Assembly (NCBI GenBank): GCA_002118135.1
Contig: BDIU01000426.1
Coordinates: forward strand, 1 to 36,200
DNA length: 36,200 bases
From: Trebouxia sp. TZW2008
Lineage: Eukaryota; Chlorophyta; Trebouxiophyceae; Trebouxiales; Trebouxiaceae
Direction: 5' to 3'
Shown in pieces: positions 10,189 through 20,300 of the stretch (positions within the stretch are counted from its first letter, which is position 1; every line of letters begins with the position of its first letter). The notes under the pieces are model-generated. The model ran no database searches, was not told where the DNA came from, and was given only the letters and a program-made list of their open reading frames with translations. Position numbers and translations under genes: made by a program.

Positions 10189-13100
10189 TTACGGATAGTA
10201 CTGAAGGTACAGCCATATTCCAGCATACAGCAGAAGCATGAACAGCGCAAGCAAGCCGACCAAAATGCGGTACCCCCACACGCGATGCTCACTTCCCAAC
10301 TGCACAGAGACACCCAAAAAATCAAAATCACCACTCTTGCCTTCAAACATGCACTGGGCAGCAATGTCCCCATCATTGCTCGTTGGGCACAAGTGGCGTT
10401 GACAGCTGCTGACAATTCATCATGATAATTGTGCTGTAGCAATTCTCATGCCAGTCTGTGCGAAGTTCAGTTTGCCAGAACAAGGTGTTTGAAAGGAGGA
10501 CTAGTCACTACAAACTCCAACATACTGCAAGATCATGCAAAGGACAGGATGGACCTGGGTTATTGTCTCCAAGCGCTCCCGCTGCTGCTGCTTGTTGCAA
10601 CTGTGAGCCTCACAGAAATGCTGCACAAAGTACTCTGCACACACAACTGACGCTTACTCTCACACAAGCGACAAAATGTCACAGAAATGCTACACAAAGT
10701 GTTCTGCATACACATCTGATGCTTACTTTCAACAAGGGGTGTGCATGAAAGTGCATTGAGTGTTGCTGATGGAAAGCAACTGGCAAGAACACATATGCAA
10801 ATGCAGCAGGTAAGTCATGCCTGGTGAGTATGACCTTCACAGCCTCTTTGCATGCAGCCAATAGGCTGGGAAGGTCAGATCCACCAGGTATTTGCTATCC
10901 TTGGATGTCGCCTGAAGCTACAACCAGGCCCGCCTGCCCAGAACAACAGCAAACAGCTGCTCTATCTGGGATGCTCAAGAACTGTATGCCTGGCAGTTAA
11001 GGGAGTAAAAGCTCACCGTGCATCAAGCTGGGCTGCTGGTTGCCTGGACCCAGAAAGCACGCATCTGCAAGATCCTGCACAGCAGAAGGGGCTTTAGCTC
11101 TACCAGGCGCCACGCATGTACACATGCGCATACTGCACAGCTGTCGCTGCATGATCAAAGCAATGCAGGCCTGTTGTTGCCTGGGTACAACAATGTGTGA
11201 AAGTCACCTGACACTGGTGCTTCAGCTGAGGGTGCCATCTAGGCCGGCAGGGTGATGTGTTTAACAGCTGTTGCTGTGTGAGTGCAAGGGTACAGAGCTG
11301 TTGATGTGTGAGTGACAGCACGCAGAGCTTTAGTTGTATGGTTAGCACAATGCAGAGCTGTTACTGCATGAGTACAAGGATGCAGAGGTCTTATGTGAAT
11401 ACAGGGTGTGTTGTTGAAGTCACCTGACATCGATGCTTCAGCTGAGCTTGCCATCTAGACTGGCAGGTTGATATGGTGAATAGCTGCTGCTGTGTGAGTG
11501 CCAGGGTACAGAGCTGTTGATGTGTGAATGAAGGTGTGCAGAGCTGCTGTTTGTAAGCAACACGTCGCAGAGCCGCTACTGCATGAGTGCAAGGATGCAG
11601 AGGTGTTGTGTGTATACAGGGCGTCTTGTTGGAGTCACCCCACACTGGTGCTTCAGCTGAGCTTGCCATCTAGGTTGGCAGGGTGTTGTGTCACACAGCT
11701 GTTGATGTGTGAGTGCAAGGGTACAGAGCGGTCGACTTGTGAATGCAAGGGTGTGTTGGGTTCACCTGGCATTGGTGCTTCAGCTGAGCTTGCCATCTAG
11801 GCCGACAGGGTGATGTGTTTAACAGCTGTGGCTGTGTGAGTGCAAGAGTACAGAGCTGTTGATTAGTACGCAGAGCTGTGGTTGTATGGATAACACAATG
11901 CAAAGCTGTTACTGCATGAGTGCAAGAATGCAAAGGTGTTGTGAGAATACAGGGCGTCTTGTTGAAGTCACCTGACACTGGTGCTTCAGCTGAGGGTGCC
12001 ACCTAGCTCGGCAGGGTGAAGTGTTGCATAGCTATTGCTGAGTCCAAGGATGCAGAGCGGTTGACTTGTGAATGCAAGGGTGTGTTGGCTTCACCTGGCG
12101 TTAGTGCTTCAGCTGAGCTTGCCATCTAGGCCGACAGGGTGATGTGTTCAACAGCTGCTGCTGTGTGAGTGCAAGGGTACAGAGCTGTTGATGTGTGAAT
12201 GACAGTACGCAGAACTGCTGTTGTGTAAGTAACACAATGCAGAGCTATTACTGCATGAGTGCAAGGATGCAGAGGTGTTGTGTGTATACAGGACGTCTTG
12301 TTGAAGTCACCTGGCATTGATGCTTCAGCTGAGCTTGCCATCTAGATCGGCAGCTTGATATGGTGAACAGCTGTTACTGTGTGACTCCAAGGATGCAGAA
12401 CGTTTGACGTATGAATGCAAGGGTGTGTGGAAGTCACCTGGCATTGGTGCTTCAGCTGAGCTTGCCACCTAGGCTGGCAGGGTGAAGTGTTGCACAGCTA
12501 TTGCTGTGTGAGTGCAAGGATGCAGAGCTGTTGACGTGTGAGCAAAGAGATGTGCTAAAGTCACCTGGCATTGATGCTTTAGCTGAGCTTGCCATCTAGG
12601 ACGACAGGGTGATGTGTTGTACAGAGAAGGCTGGAACCTCTCACTATTCTGCTTTGCAAAGTGATTGCAGTGCATCACATCACAGTAATCTGCAAGGCAC
12701 ACATCAGCACCCTGCAGTGCAAACCATCAGTAGTCAAATCAGACAAAAGACAAAAAGAGACTGTGCTGTTGAGCGTCATAGCGCAAGACTTTGCGAGCAG
12801 GAGCAGCTCAAGCTTGCTACCCCACAAGCATCAACAATCGGAGGTATGGCACAGGTCAAGACTCATCAGGACACCAAGAAGTTGCTGGTTTTGGTTGATG
12901 CTTTTGGCATTGCACCTGACTGTGACCAGACAGGCATTCAGCATTCTGGCTGCTGGCAGTTTCATGCTCACTGGATGTGTTTCATTCTGATGCTGGTTGC
13001 TCATGTGCTGGTCCAGAAAAACCTCTGTTCTGAAGGTTTTGTCGCAGAATCCGCATTTCCAGTGAATGCCTCGATGCTTATGTCTGGCAGACTCTTGCAA

Positions 13101-13489
13101 GTCAAACCTGTAGATACAGGCTATGCTGTCGACTCCTCACAATTGTGCTGCAAGGCTTGTGGCAATACACCATTGCAGGTGTGCTGGTAATGACACAAAT
13201 GAACTTACATGTCTTTGGCAAAGTCCAAAGGGCATTGCTGTGAGAGTTCCTCTTGTGCTTTGCGTGCCATTGGCAGCACATGCTACAGGCAGCATACTTT
13301 CTCGTCAGATGTCAGTGCATCAAGCAGCTGCGGAATGAGTCAGTGGCTAACCTGTCGTATGATGATTCGCGCCAAGCGACTGCGCTCTCGATCACACTCA
13401 GCTGAGATGTCAGCCTCCGAGGCAATGACGCAACAGCATAGCACTATTGCGCACACAACAAGAAATTGCTGAGATCTTCTGCAGAGCAT
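10189..13489 (-). CDS. Gene B: secretory-pathway membrane protein with one C2H2 zinc finger (7 exons)
   Basis: Minus-strand exons: 13489-13352, 13327-13287, 13107-12972, 12711-12565, 11074-11017, 10779-10727, 10353-10189, giving 245 aa with consistent phases. Exon 1 is a clear signal peptide (basic MLCRRSQQ, then hydrophobic FLVVCAIVLCCCVIAS). Exon 3 carries a single C2H2 finger, CxxC-x12-H-x4-H (KCGFCDKTF ... LDQHMSNQH). Exons 4-5 are Cys-rich (CLADYCDVMHC, QLKHQCQ, DLADACF). The last exon ends in a membrane helix (YRILVGLLALFMLLLYAG) and a very short tail, so the finger would face the lumen or cell exterior. The layout resembles an uncharacterised plant and algal protein group known to me only by pattern. 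Exons 2 and 6 and the acceptor of exon 7 are the least certain. Intron 4 contains a nine-copy exon-edge array. Confidence 0.72.
10611..10735. repeat. Tandem duplication at gene B exon 6 donor
   Basis: Two units, about 10611-10679 and 10680-10735, share ACAGAAATGCT, CACAAAGT, TCTGCA and CTTACT. On the minus strand each holds a GTAAGC 5' splice site. The 10721-10726 copy is the donor used in the model, and the other lies 69 bp downstream in the intron as a decoy. Confidence 0.75.
11210..12610 (-). repeat. Nine-copy exon-edge/minisatellite array in gene B intron 4
   Basis: TGCTTCAGCTGAG-type cores occur at 11218, 11434, 11649, 11776, 11982, 12105, 12321, 12448 and 12575, giving spacings of 206-216 or 123-127 bp. 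On the minus strand the 12575 copy is the real 3' end of exon 4, encoding CRPRWQAQLKHQCQ followed by donor GTGACT. The other eight repeat this coding edge, usually with the donor. Their encoded peptides include CQPRWQAQLKHQCQ, CRSRW..., CRARWHP... and one copy with a stop (KH*RQ). Between cores are 30-bp subunits (CAGAGCTGTT-type starts) which read as 10-residue repeats. The whole array would be removed with intron 4 if the first donor is used. Confidence 0.9.
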
Positions 13490-13774
13490 GCAGTTCCCGA
13501 AGCTGCGGTTGCTGTTTTACGATAGGTCAACGATCACTTCGACATGTCATGCGTGCATCTGCTGTCTGGTGCAGCTTTGCCGTGTTACATACATCTGCTT
13601 GATGGCTCACTTCGTCCTGTGATGCTACCAACTGACATCCTTAATTTCACAGAGAGCGCAGATATGCTGCGAGCACTGACTGCCTGTAAGCGAGCTACAG
13701 TTACAATTTGGCGTTTCAGCTCACTTTGAGCCAACAGTGCCGGCACTGTGGTGACGCGCATTGTCGTCCTCGTT
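13490..13774. promoter_or_regulatory. Divergent promoter region, gene B / MnmE
   Basis: Only 285 bp separate the start codons of gene B (minus) and MnmE (plus), so both 5' UTRs and a probable bidirectional promoter lie here. No TATA box is obvious. A short plus-strand frame (13544-13729) ends in a stop before the MnmE start and looks like 5' UTR. Confidence 0.6.
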
Positions 13775-16700
13775 ATGCCTGTCTGCTTTGGCATTCATGC
13801 TAGCTTCGTACACTGTCAGCTCGTGCCGCATGGTCTGTACAAGTTGCATGAGTCACGCAGTATCATCAAACCAACGGCATGCTCAAGATTGCACGCAGCC
13901 TTACCTGCAGTGACAGTCCGCAAGCTTCAGCTGGTTGCGAAGTCCATTGCCCAACAACAAGCAGTGCCTGCCGACCCTGCACCCGTGGCGTTTGACACAG
14001 ACACGATTGCAGCAGTTGTGACTGGTGAGTGTTGTTAGCCCAAAAGCCGGCTTAACATGCACTGTCAATGCCATTCTGTGCCCTCTGTCATTGCCATCAG
14101 TGAACAGTTCACGCACTGTCCATATGCTAAATCAACATTGAATATAAGGCTTGCAATGCTTTTGTAGGTGCGCAGCAAGGATCTGTGGCTATCATCAGGC
14201 TGTCTGGTCCAGAGTCAGTCAGCATTGCAAAGGCTGTTTTCAGCCGCAGCAGGACACAGCCCAACTGGACTCCCAAAACCCACAGGATATACCATGGACA
14301 TGTGCTGGACATTGATGGCAGTATTGTTGATGAGGTACAACTTCTGTATTTTTGTGAAATGTCAATGCAGCCAATCACAATGCATTCAGATTTGGACTCA
14401 GGGTTTAGGGTTTCGGGTCCGTATGCACCTGCCCATGATGTCCGTCAACTGGACAATCAGACGCATGCCTCCACATGCGACAGCATCCAACAGTCGTCAC
14501 ACGCTACAAGTCACAGTAGCTATTGCAATAAGATATGGTCAGACGCAGCATGTCAGCATCCATGATGCATGTGCACAAGGTCAACATGAACTGATAGGCG
14601 GGCGCAGGCAATACTGCTGAACCTGCTGGCCTCATGGCCTATACCAGTGGGCGCAAAACCCAGTCAACTCTTCTTGGAGTTTATGCTTTTGGTGATGCAA
14701 GAATGCAAGAAGGTATTTATAGTTTAATGCAAGTGGCTAAGAAATCTGCTGCTTTGTTAGAGCTGTCCTGTCACTGTTGTGGATGGTCATGCATTTTAAT
14801 ATGATGCCAAATCACTAAACGGTGAATGCAGAACGTGCTGCAGAGCATGTTGGCCCCAAGGTTGTACACTAGTGAGGACGTGATAGAGCTGCGTCGTCAT
14901 GGTGGGGCGAAGTGCGTTCAGTCATCCTTATCAATGCAAATTCATTGATCTTTACATAGATGAGTTTGTGCAGGTACTGCTGCTGAGCATGTTGGCCCCA
15001 AGGTCCTACACCAGTGAAGATGTGATAGAGCTGCACTGTCATGGCGGGGGTGTGTGTGTCCAGAGGGTGCTGGGGGTGTGCCTGAGGGCTGGGGCCCGCC
15101 TAGCCAAGCAGGGGGAGTTTACTTTAAGAGCCTTCCTCAATGGCCGCCTTGACCTGTCACAGGTACGACCTTTGCCAATGTGGAGCCTCCTTGAAAACAT
15201 GGGAGCCGCTTTAGAGAGGTATTTTTTTCTTTGCGGGTCATCTGGGTCAAGTCCACCCTAAGAGCCTTTGTCAACGGCTGCCGCACCTTGTCACAGGCGT
15301 CATATGCTCCACATTGTACAACGCATCATTCTGGTCTTGATCTTGCTGGTAGAATGCTCTTTGTGGTTGGTGGTGTTTACCTCAAGAGCCTTCCCCAAGA
15401 GCTGCCTGGACCTGACACGTGTATGGCCTGTAAGCTGTTGATCCTCAGTCACAAAATAGTTGATATGCATATGCCCCAGTCATGCAGTTCTCTGGTATGC
15501 TAAGCCAGATTTGTGTTGACCAAACTTGCTTGCGCGCAGGCCACTTCAAGCCTAATGAAGCACTGATGCTGGTTCACTTTCATGCCCCCTTTACGTTCTA
15601 TTGTATGCATTGAAGCCCCTGAATTGCTGTTGCAGGCAGAGAGCGGCAAATCCTCTGGGTGCTTGCACACGATAGTACGAGAAATGATGCCCAGGCTGTG
15701 CCACAGCTACTGCCACTGACAGTGCTCTAGCGCATCACATCATGTTTGGTGCCTTGAGTTGTCCAAACTGCTGTTGCAGGCGGAGAGTGTCAATGAGCTG
15801 GTGGGGGCACGCACAGCTGCTGCCGCTGACAGTGCTTTGGCGGGCCTCACTGGAGGTATTGGGGCTCTTGTCAGTGCTCTCCGCCAGAAGGCCCTCATTC
15901 TGCTGGCAGAGCTAGAGGTACACTCTTTTCTTGTTGCGATGACTGCATTTGTCCACAGTTGCATGTTGTGCAGGCAATGACAGACTTTGAACGTCCATGT
16001 CTTTGCATCTCAGGCACGATGCAGAATGCAAACAACACTGAGCCTCAGGTGCACTGGCAGATTGGTGAGGGCGCGCTGGTGATCAACACATGGCATCAAG
16101 GAACCTTTTGAGGACTTATGCCAGTGACTGACACAAAGCATGTGAGTACTGTGAAGGCAACGATAGACTTGAGGAGGATGTGCCGCTGAGTGACACACAG
16201 TGATTGCAGCAGCGTGTGCAGGACATAGCAGAGGGTGTGCAACGAGCGCTGGCCACTGCTTCTAAGGGCCGCCTGCTCAAAGGAAGCCTTCAAGCTGGGT
16301 CAAGGCTCAGGCCTGTACATGTACTGCAGGCAATGATAGACTTTGAGGAGGATGTGCCACTGGACAACACACAGCGGCTGCAGCAGCGGGTGCAGGAGAT
16401 AGCAGAGGGTGTGCAACAAGCGCTGGCCACTGCTTCTAAGGGCCGCTTGCTGAAGGCGGGCCTGCAGGTCAGGCCACCTTCAACGCACAATCCCCTGTCC
16501 TTGAGTCTGTTCACACAGCGCTGGATACTGCCTCTGAAGGCCGCTTGCTTGTAGCAGTCTTGCAAAATTTGGCTCTTTCTCACAGACCTCAGCTCACTCA
16601 CGCTTTCTGCCTGCAACAGCAAACTGGGCAGTTTGAAATACCAGACATGATATAGAATGCAAGGGCAGGTCGCTGCTAAAGCACTGTGAGCAACAGCAGC

Positions 16701-17288
16701 TGTGCGTGCACCCACCAGCTCATGCACGCTCTCTGCCTACAACAGCAAATTGCAACATTTGGCTTTTTCTCACAATCCTGCCTGTTTGCAGGTGGCGCTG
16801 GTGGGGCGACCCAATGTGGGCAAGAGCAGCCTGCTGAACGCCTGGAGTGGCACTGACAAAGCCATTGTGACCCAGGTGGCCGGCACCACTCGAGACATTG
16901 TGCAGGCAGGTACCCATCTGCCCTTTTCTGCTTTTGCTGGCTGACTGTTGTTTCCATGCTCTGAAGCCAGTGTCGAGCTGCCTTTGTTCTCTGATTTCTG
17001 CTAGCTGATTCCTCTTTGGCAATTTGTTGTGACCCAAGTTGCTGGCATCAGCCCAGACAATGTGCAGGCAGGTACCCACCTTTTGGCTGTTTGCTTTTGG
17101 CTATCTGAGCGGCACTGATAAGGCCATTGTGAACCAAGTGGCTGGTAAAACCTGAGACATTGTATAGGCAGGTACCCATGTGCCCTTTGGTGGTTTCTTG
17201 CAAGTGATGCCAAAGCGAATCATCTCAGAACACAACTCGCAAACTCAGTGCCACTCAGACGCTTGACTGCCACTGCTATCGGTGCCAC

Positions 17289-17320
<32 letters not shown>

Positions 17321-20300
17321 TTGCAATTCAGCCTGACTCCTGCTTGCCGATCATTTGCTCTGGTGGTCGTGATCTGCTTTTGCTTCAGTACACAACTTTC
17401 ACCGATGCATTGAGCGGCACCACACCTATTATAAGCACTGCTGCATATCTGAATATAGACAACTGTGCGCATAGTGTGATAGTTAGTGAGGTCAGCGGCA
17501 TGCAGATGTGATAGTGGACGGTGTGCCAGTGAGCCTGCTAGACAAAGCTGCTGGGCGGTTGACTGCAACCACCTTGCAGTCTCGGAAGTCCCGGATTCAT
17601 GTTACTGACAGTGCTCTAACAAGGTTCAGTTGAAATGCAGATGTGGTAGTGGGTGGAGTGCCTGTGAGCCTGCTGGACACTGCTGGCATGCGCGAAGCCT
17701 CAGATGTGGTTGAGCAGTTGGGTGTGCAGCGGTCCCGCACAGCTGCCACTGCTGCAGACATTGCCATCATGGTGGTAGATGCCCAGGTCAGCCTGCTGTC
17801 ACCTCTGCCTGTTTGCCAGCAGGACTGCTGTCATCTTTACCTTGTTCAAAGGATCCAATGATCCTCAGGGTCATGACGCCTTTTGGATGTGCAGCGGTCC
17901 TGTACTGCTGCCACTGCTGCAGACATTGCCATCATGGTTGTGGATGCCCAGGTCAGCCTATTACCACCTCACAGTACGATTGCTGTCACCTGTGCTGTGT
18001 TCAAAGGAGCCAACAATCCTCAGGGGTATGACACTTTTTGGGTGTGCAGCAGTCCTGTACTGCTGCGGACATTGCCATTGACTGTGCTGTAGCAGCAATG
18101 TGACCTGGGCATCAACAACCATGATGGCAATGTCCACAGCAGCGGCAGCAGAACGCGAGCGCTAGACCCCCAAACGATGCCATACCCCTGAGGAGCATTG
18201 GCTGCTGTATGAACACGAAAAAATCTGACACTGCTTTTAGACGCGTGTCAATGTTGCGCATGCTTGGCAACGCCAATGCAATCTTACTTCTGCAGATTTT
18301 GCGTGCTTTCAGGTTGGCTGGACGCCTGAGGACCAGATCATCTATGATCAGCTGTGGGGCAGGGCATCTGCAGCCAACAGCCCTTCAGGAGAGGGCCCTG
18401 CAGCAAAGGGCCCTTCAGCCAAAAGCCCTGTCATCACCAGCCCTTCCATCCTGGTCTGGAACAAGGTGGATCTGGCACCACCTGTTCATCTTCCAACACC
18501 AACTGCTTCCCGTCAGCAGCAGGGAACCCTAGCTGAACACCAATCCCAGCCAACGCAGTGTCAAAATCCTAACCCGCTGCAATCAAGCCATGATCCTCAG
18601 CTGGCCAGGTTAGCAGAACTTACTGACCCCAAGCCGCTCAAAGCTGGGGTTTCAGTCGGACCCCAGCTGCCCCAAGCCTTACCCTCCACTGACCCTCAGT
18701 TCACCCCAAGCCTCAGTCAAAGCTTGCATGATGACCATAGCACCGCACAAGATCATAGAGACCACCAGATACCACATCATGAGCCTGATGGTCATGATCT
18801 CGCTAGCTCTCAGTTAAGCAGTGCCACCAGTGCTGATGCTGACTCTGAGGCGCCTGTGCCCCTCAATGTACAGCAGCAGCAGCAGTTAGCACAGAGCATG
18901 CAACCTGATGCAAATGTCAGCGCTAGCAATGCTGCTGCAAATGTCAGCGATAGCAGTGCTGAGATCAATAGCAGCTCTCCTACAATGCCAAGTATGGAAG
19001 CAATAAGCAGACACCAAACCCTAGGTATAGACCCTGCTAACCCATCAGGCACGGTCCATGCTGCTGCAGTACCGCATGCACAAAGTGCCCCACCCGCCAC
19101 TGCTGCTAAAGCACTAACCAAAGAAGCTGATGTCAGAATTCACAGCACTGGGGCACTAGCTGATGCTGCCAGCAGTAGCAGTAATAGCAGTGCTCCCACA
19201 CCCAACACGAAATATGGTGATGATGACACCAACAGCAGCAGTATCAGCAATCACCTCTTTAGCAGTGGCCATAGCCATAGCAACAGCAGTAATGGCATGC
19301 CCAACGAAGACCCTGATCATCACAGGAGTAGCAACAGCAGCAGCAGCAGCAGCAGGGGTGGTGCAGCTCATGGGGCAGCGGTCAAAGATGTGGCTGCTGC
19401 ATATAATGTGCCAGAGAGCTGCCAGCAGTCCTTTGCTGCGTGTGTGGAGACGTGTGCTGTGCCAGGACAGGGCCTGGATGCCCTCAGTGCTGCCCTGCTG
19501 CAACTGGCAGATGCCCCTAGCCTTGCTGCAGGTAATCTTGTGCACCTACAGTTACTTCTCTTTATCAGGACACTTGATATAAGGTCATTGCTTACGCAAG
19601 GACCATGGTTTTGTCACCAAGCATTGCATTTTGACTGCCCTCATTGCTGTGCTCAGGTGCTGCTTTACTGCAGCTGACAGTTGTCCCTAGCCTTGCTGCA
19701 GGTTACCTCTTGTGCATACCAGTACAGTCACGTTTTGATCATGACATCACAACTGTCTGATAAAATTTGTTGAGTGACATCTCTCTCTCTGGCAGCTTAG
19801 TCTCTTTGTTGAGATCTCAAGGCAACAGCGATGATGGCTGCCAGGAGACGTTTGCTGCTTGATAGCTCAAAGGGACAGCTTCCAACATCTCTTTCATCAA
19901 CATGGGCAAAATTTGGCATTGGCCTTGCAAGCATGTCAGGACACTGACCTCTTGATGACACTTGCTAGTCTTTGCCTCTGCTGGGCACGTGCCATCTGTG
20001 TGAGGCGTGACAGATGCTCATCACACTTGCGTGCCTGCTTACTGCAGGAGGTGTTGGCGGGCAGTCAATGCTAGGCAGGCTGAGGCCCTCTTATGCACAT
20101 GTACAGCCCAAGAAGCCGTCACTGCACAATCACATGTGATACCTTTGTGCTTGCCTCTGCAGGACACATGCCCTCTGCAAGTTGTGACAGATGCTAGCAA
20201 GACCTGTGTGGTTGTCCATTGCAGGAGGCATTGGCTGGGCAGTCGACGCCAGGCAGGTTGAGGCTCTCATACGAGCACGAGACGCTCTGATACGAGCTCA

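Noticed and set aside
9773..10279. Minus-strand frame of 168 codons, hydrophobic and Cys-rich
   Set aside because: It overlaps the last exon of gene B in a different frame. The gene B frame there encodes a better membrane helix and fits the phases. No start context or family features support this frame.
10189..10353. Resemblance of the last gene B exon to the C-terminal end of an ABCG transporter
   Set aside because: The similarity was only a helix preceded by a GDxxFLG-like loop. The phase-consistent upstream exons give a small Cys-rich finger protein and no transporter domains.
11100..12341. A series of minus-strand frames with 10-residue Thr/His/Cys repeats
   Set aside because: The 30-bp period keeps several frames open by chance. 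Copies contain stops and the array lies inside a predicted intron, so a repeat protein is unlikely.
11210..12610. CRISPR-like array
   Set aside because: Units have no constant repeat/variable spacer structure, the subunits are a decaying 30-bp minisatellite, and the genome is eukaryotic.
12609..13190. Plus-strand frame of 193 codons
   Set aside because: It is the shadow of gene B exons 3 and 4, which carry the C2H2 finger and Cys-rich motifs on the minus strand.
14401..14417. Interstitial telomere or chromosome-fusion scar
   Set aside because: Only about two TTTAGGG units are present, inside an intron. This is too little to infer a fusion.
19156..19545. Minus-strand frame of 129 codons
   Set aside because: It is antisense to the low-complexity insert of MnmE. 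Its Ala/Val/Thr-rich composition simply mirrors the AGC/CAG runs.
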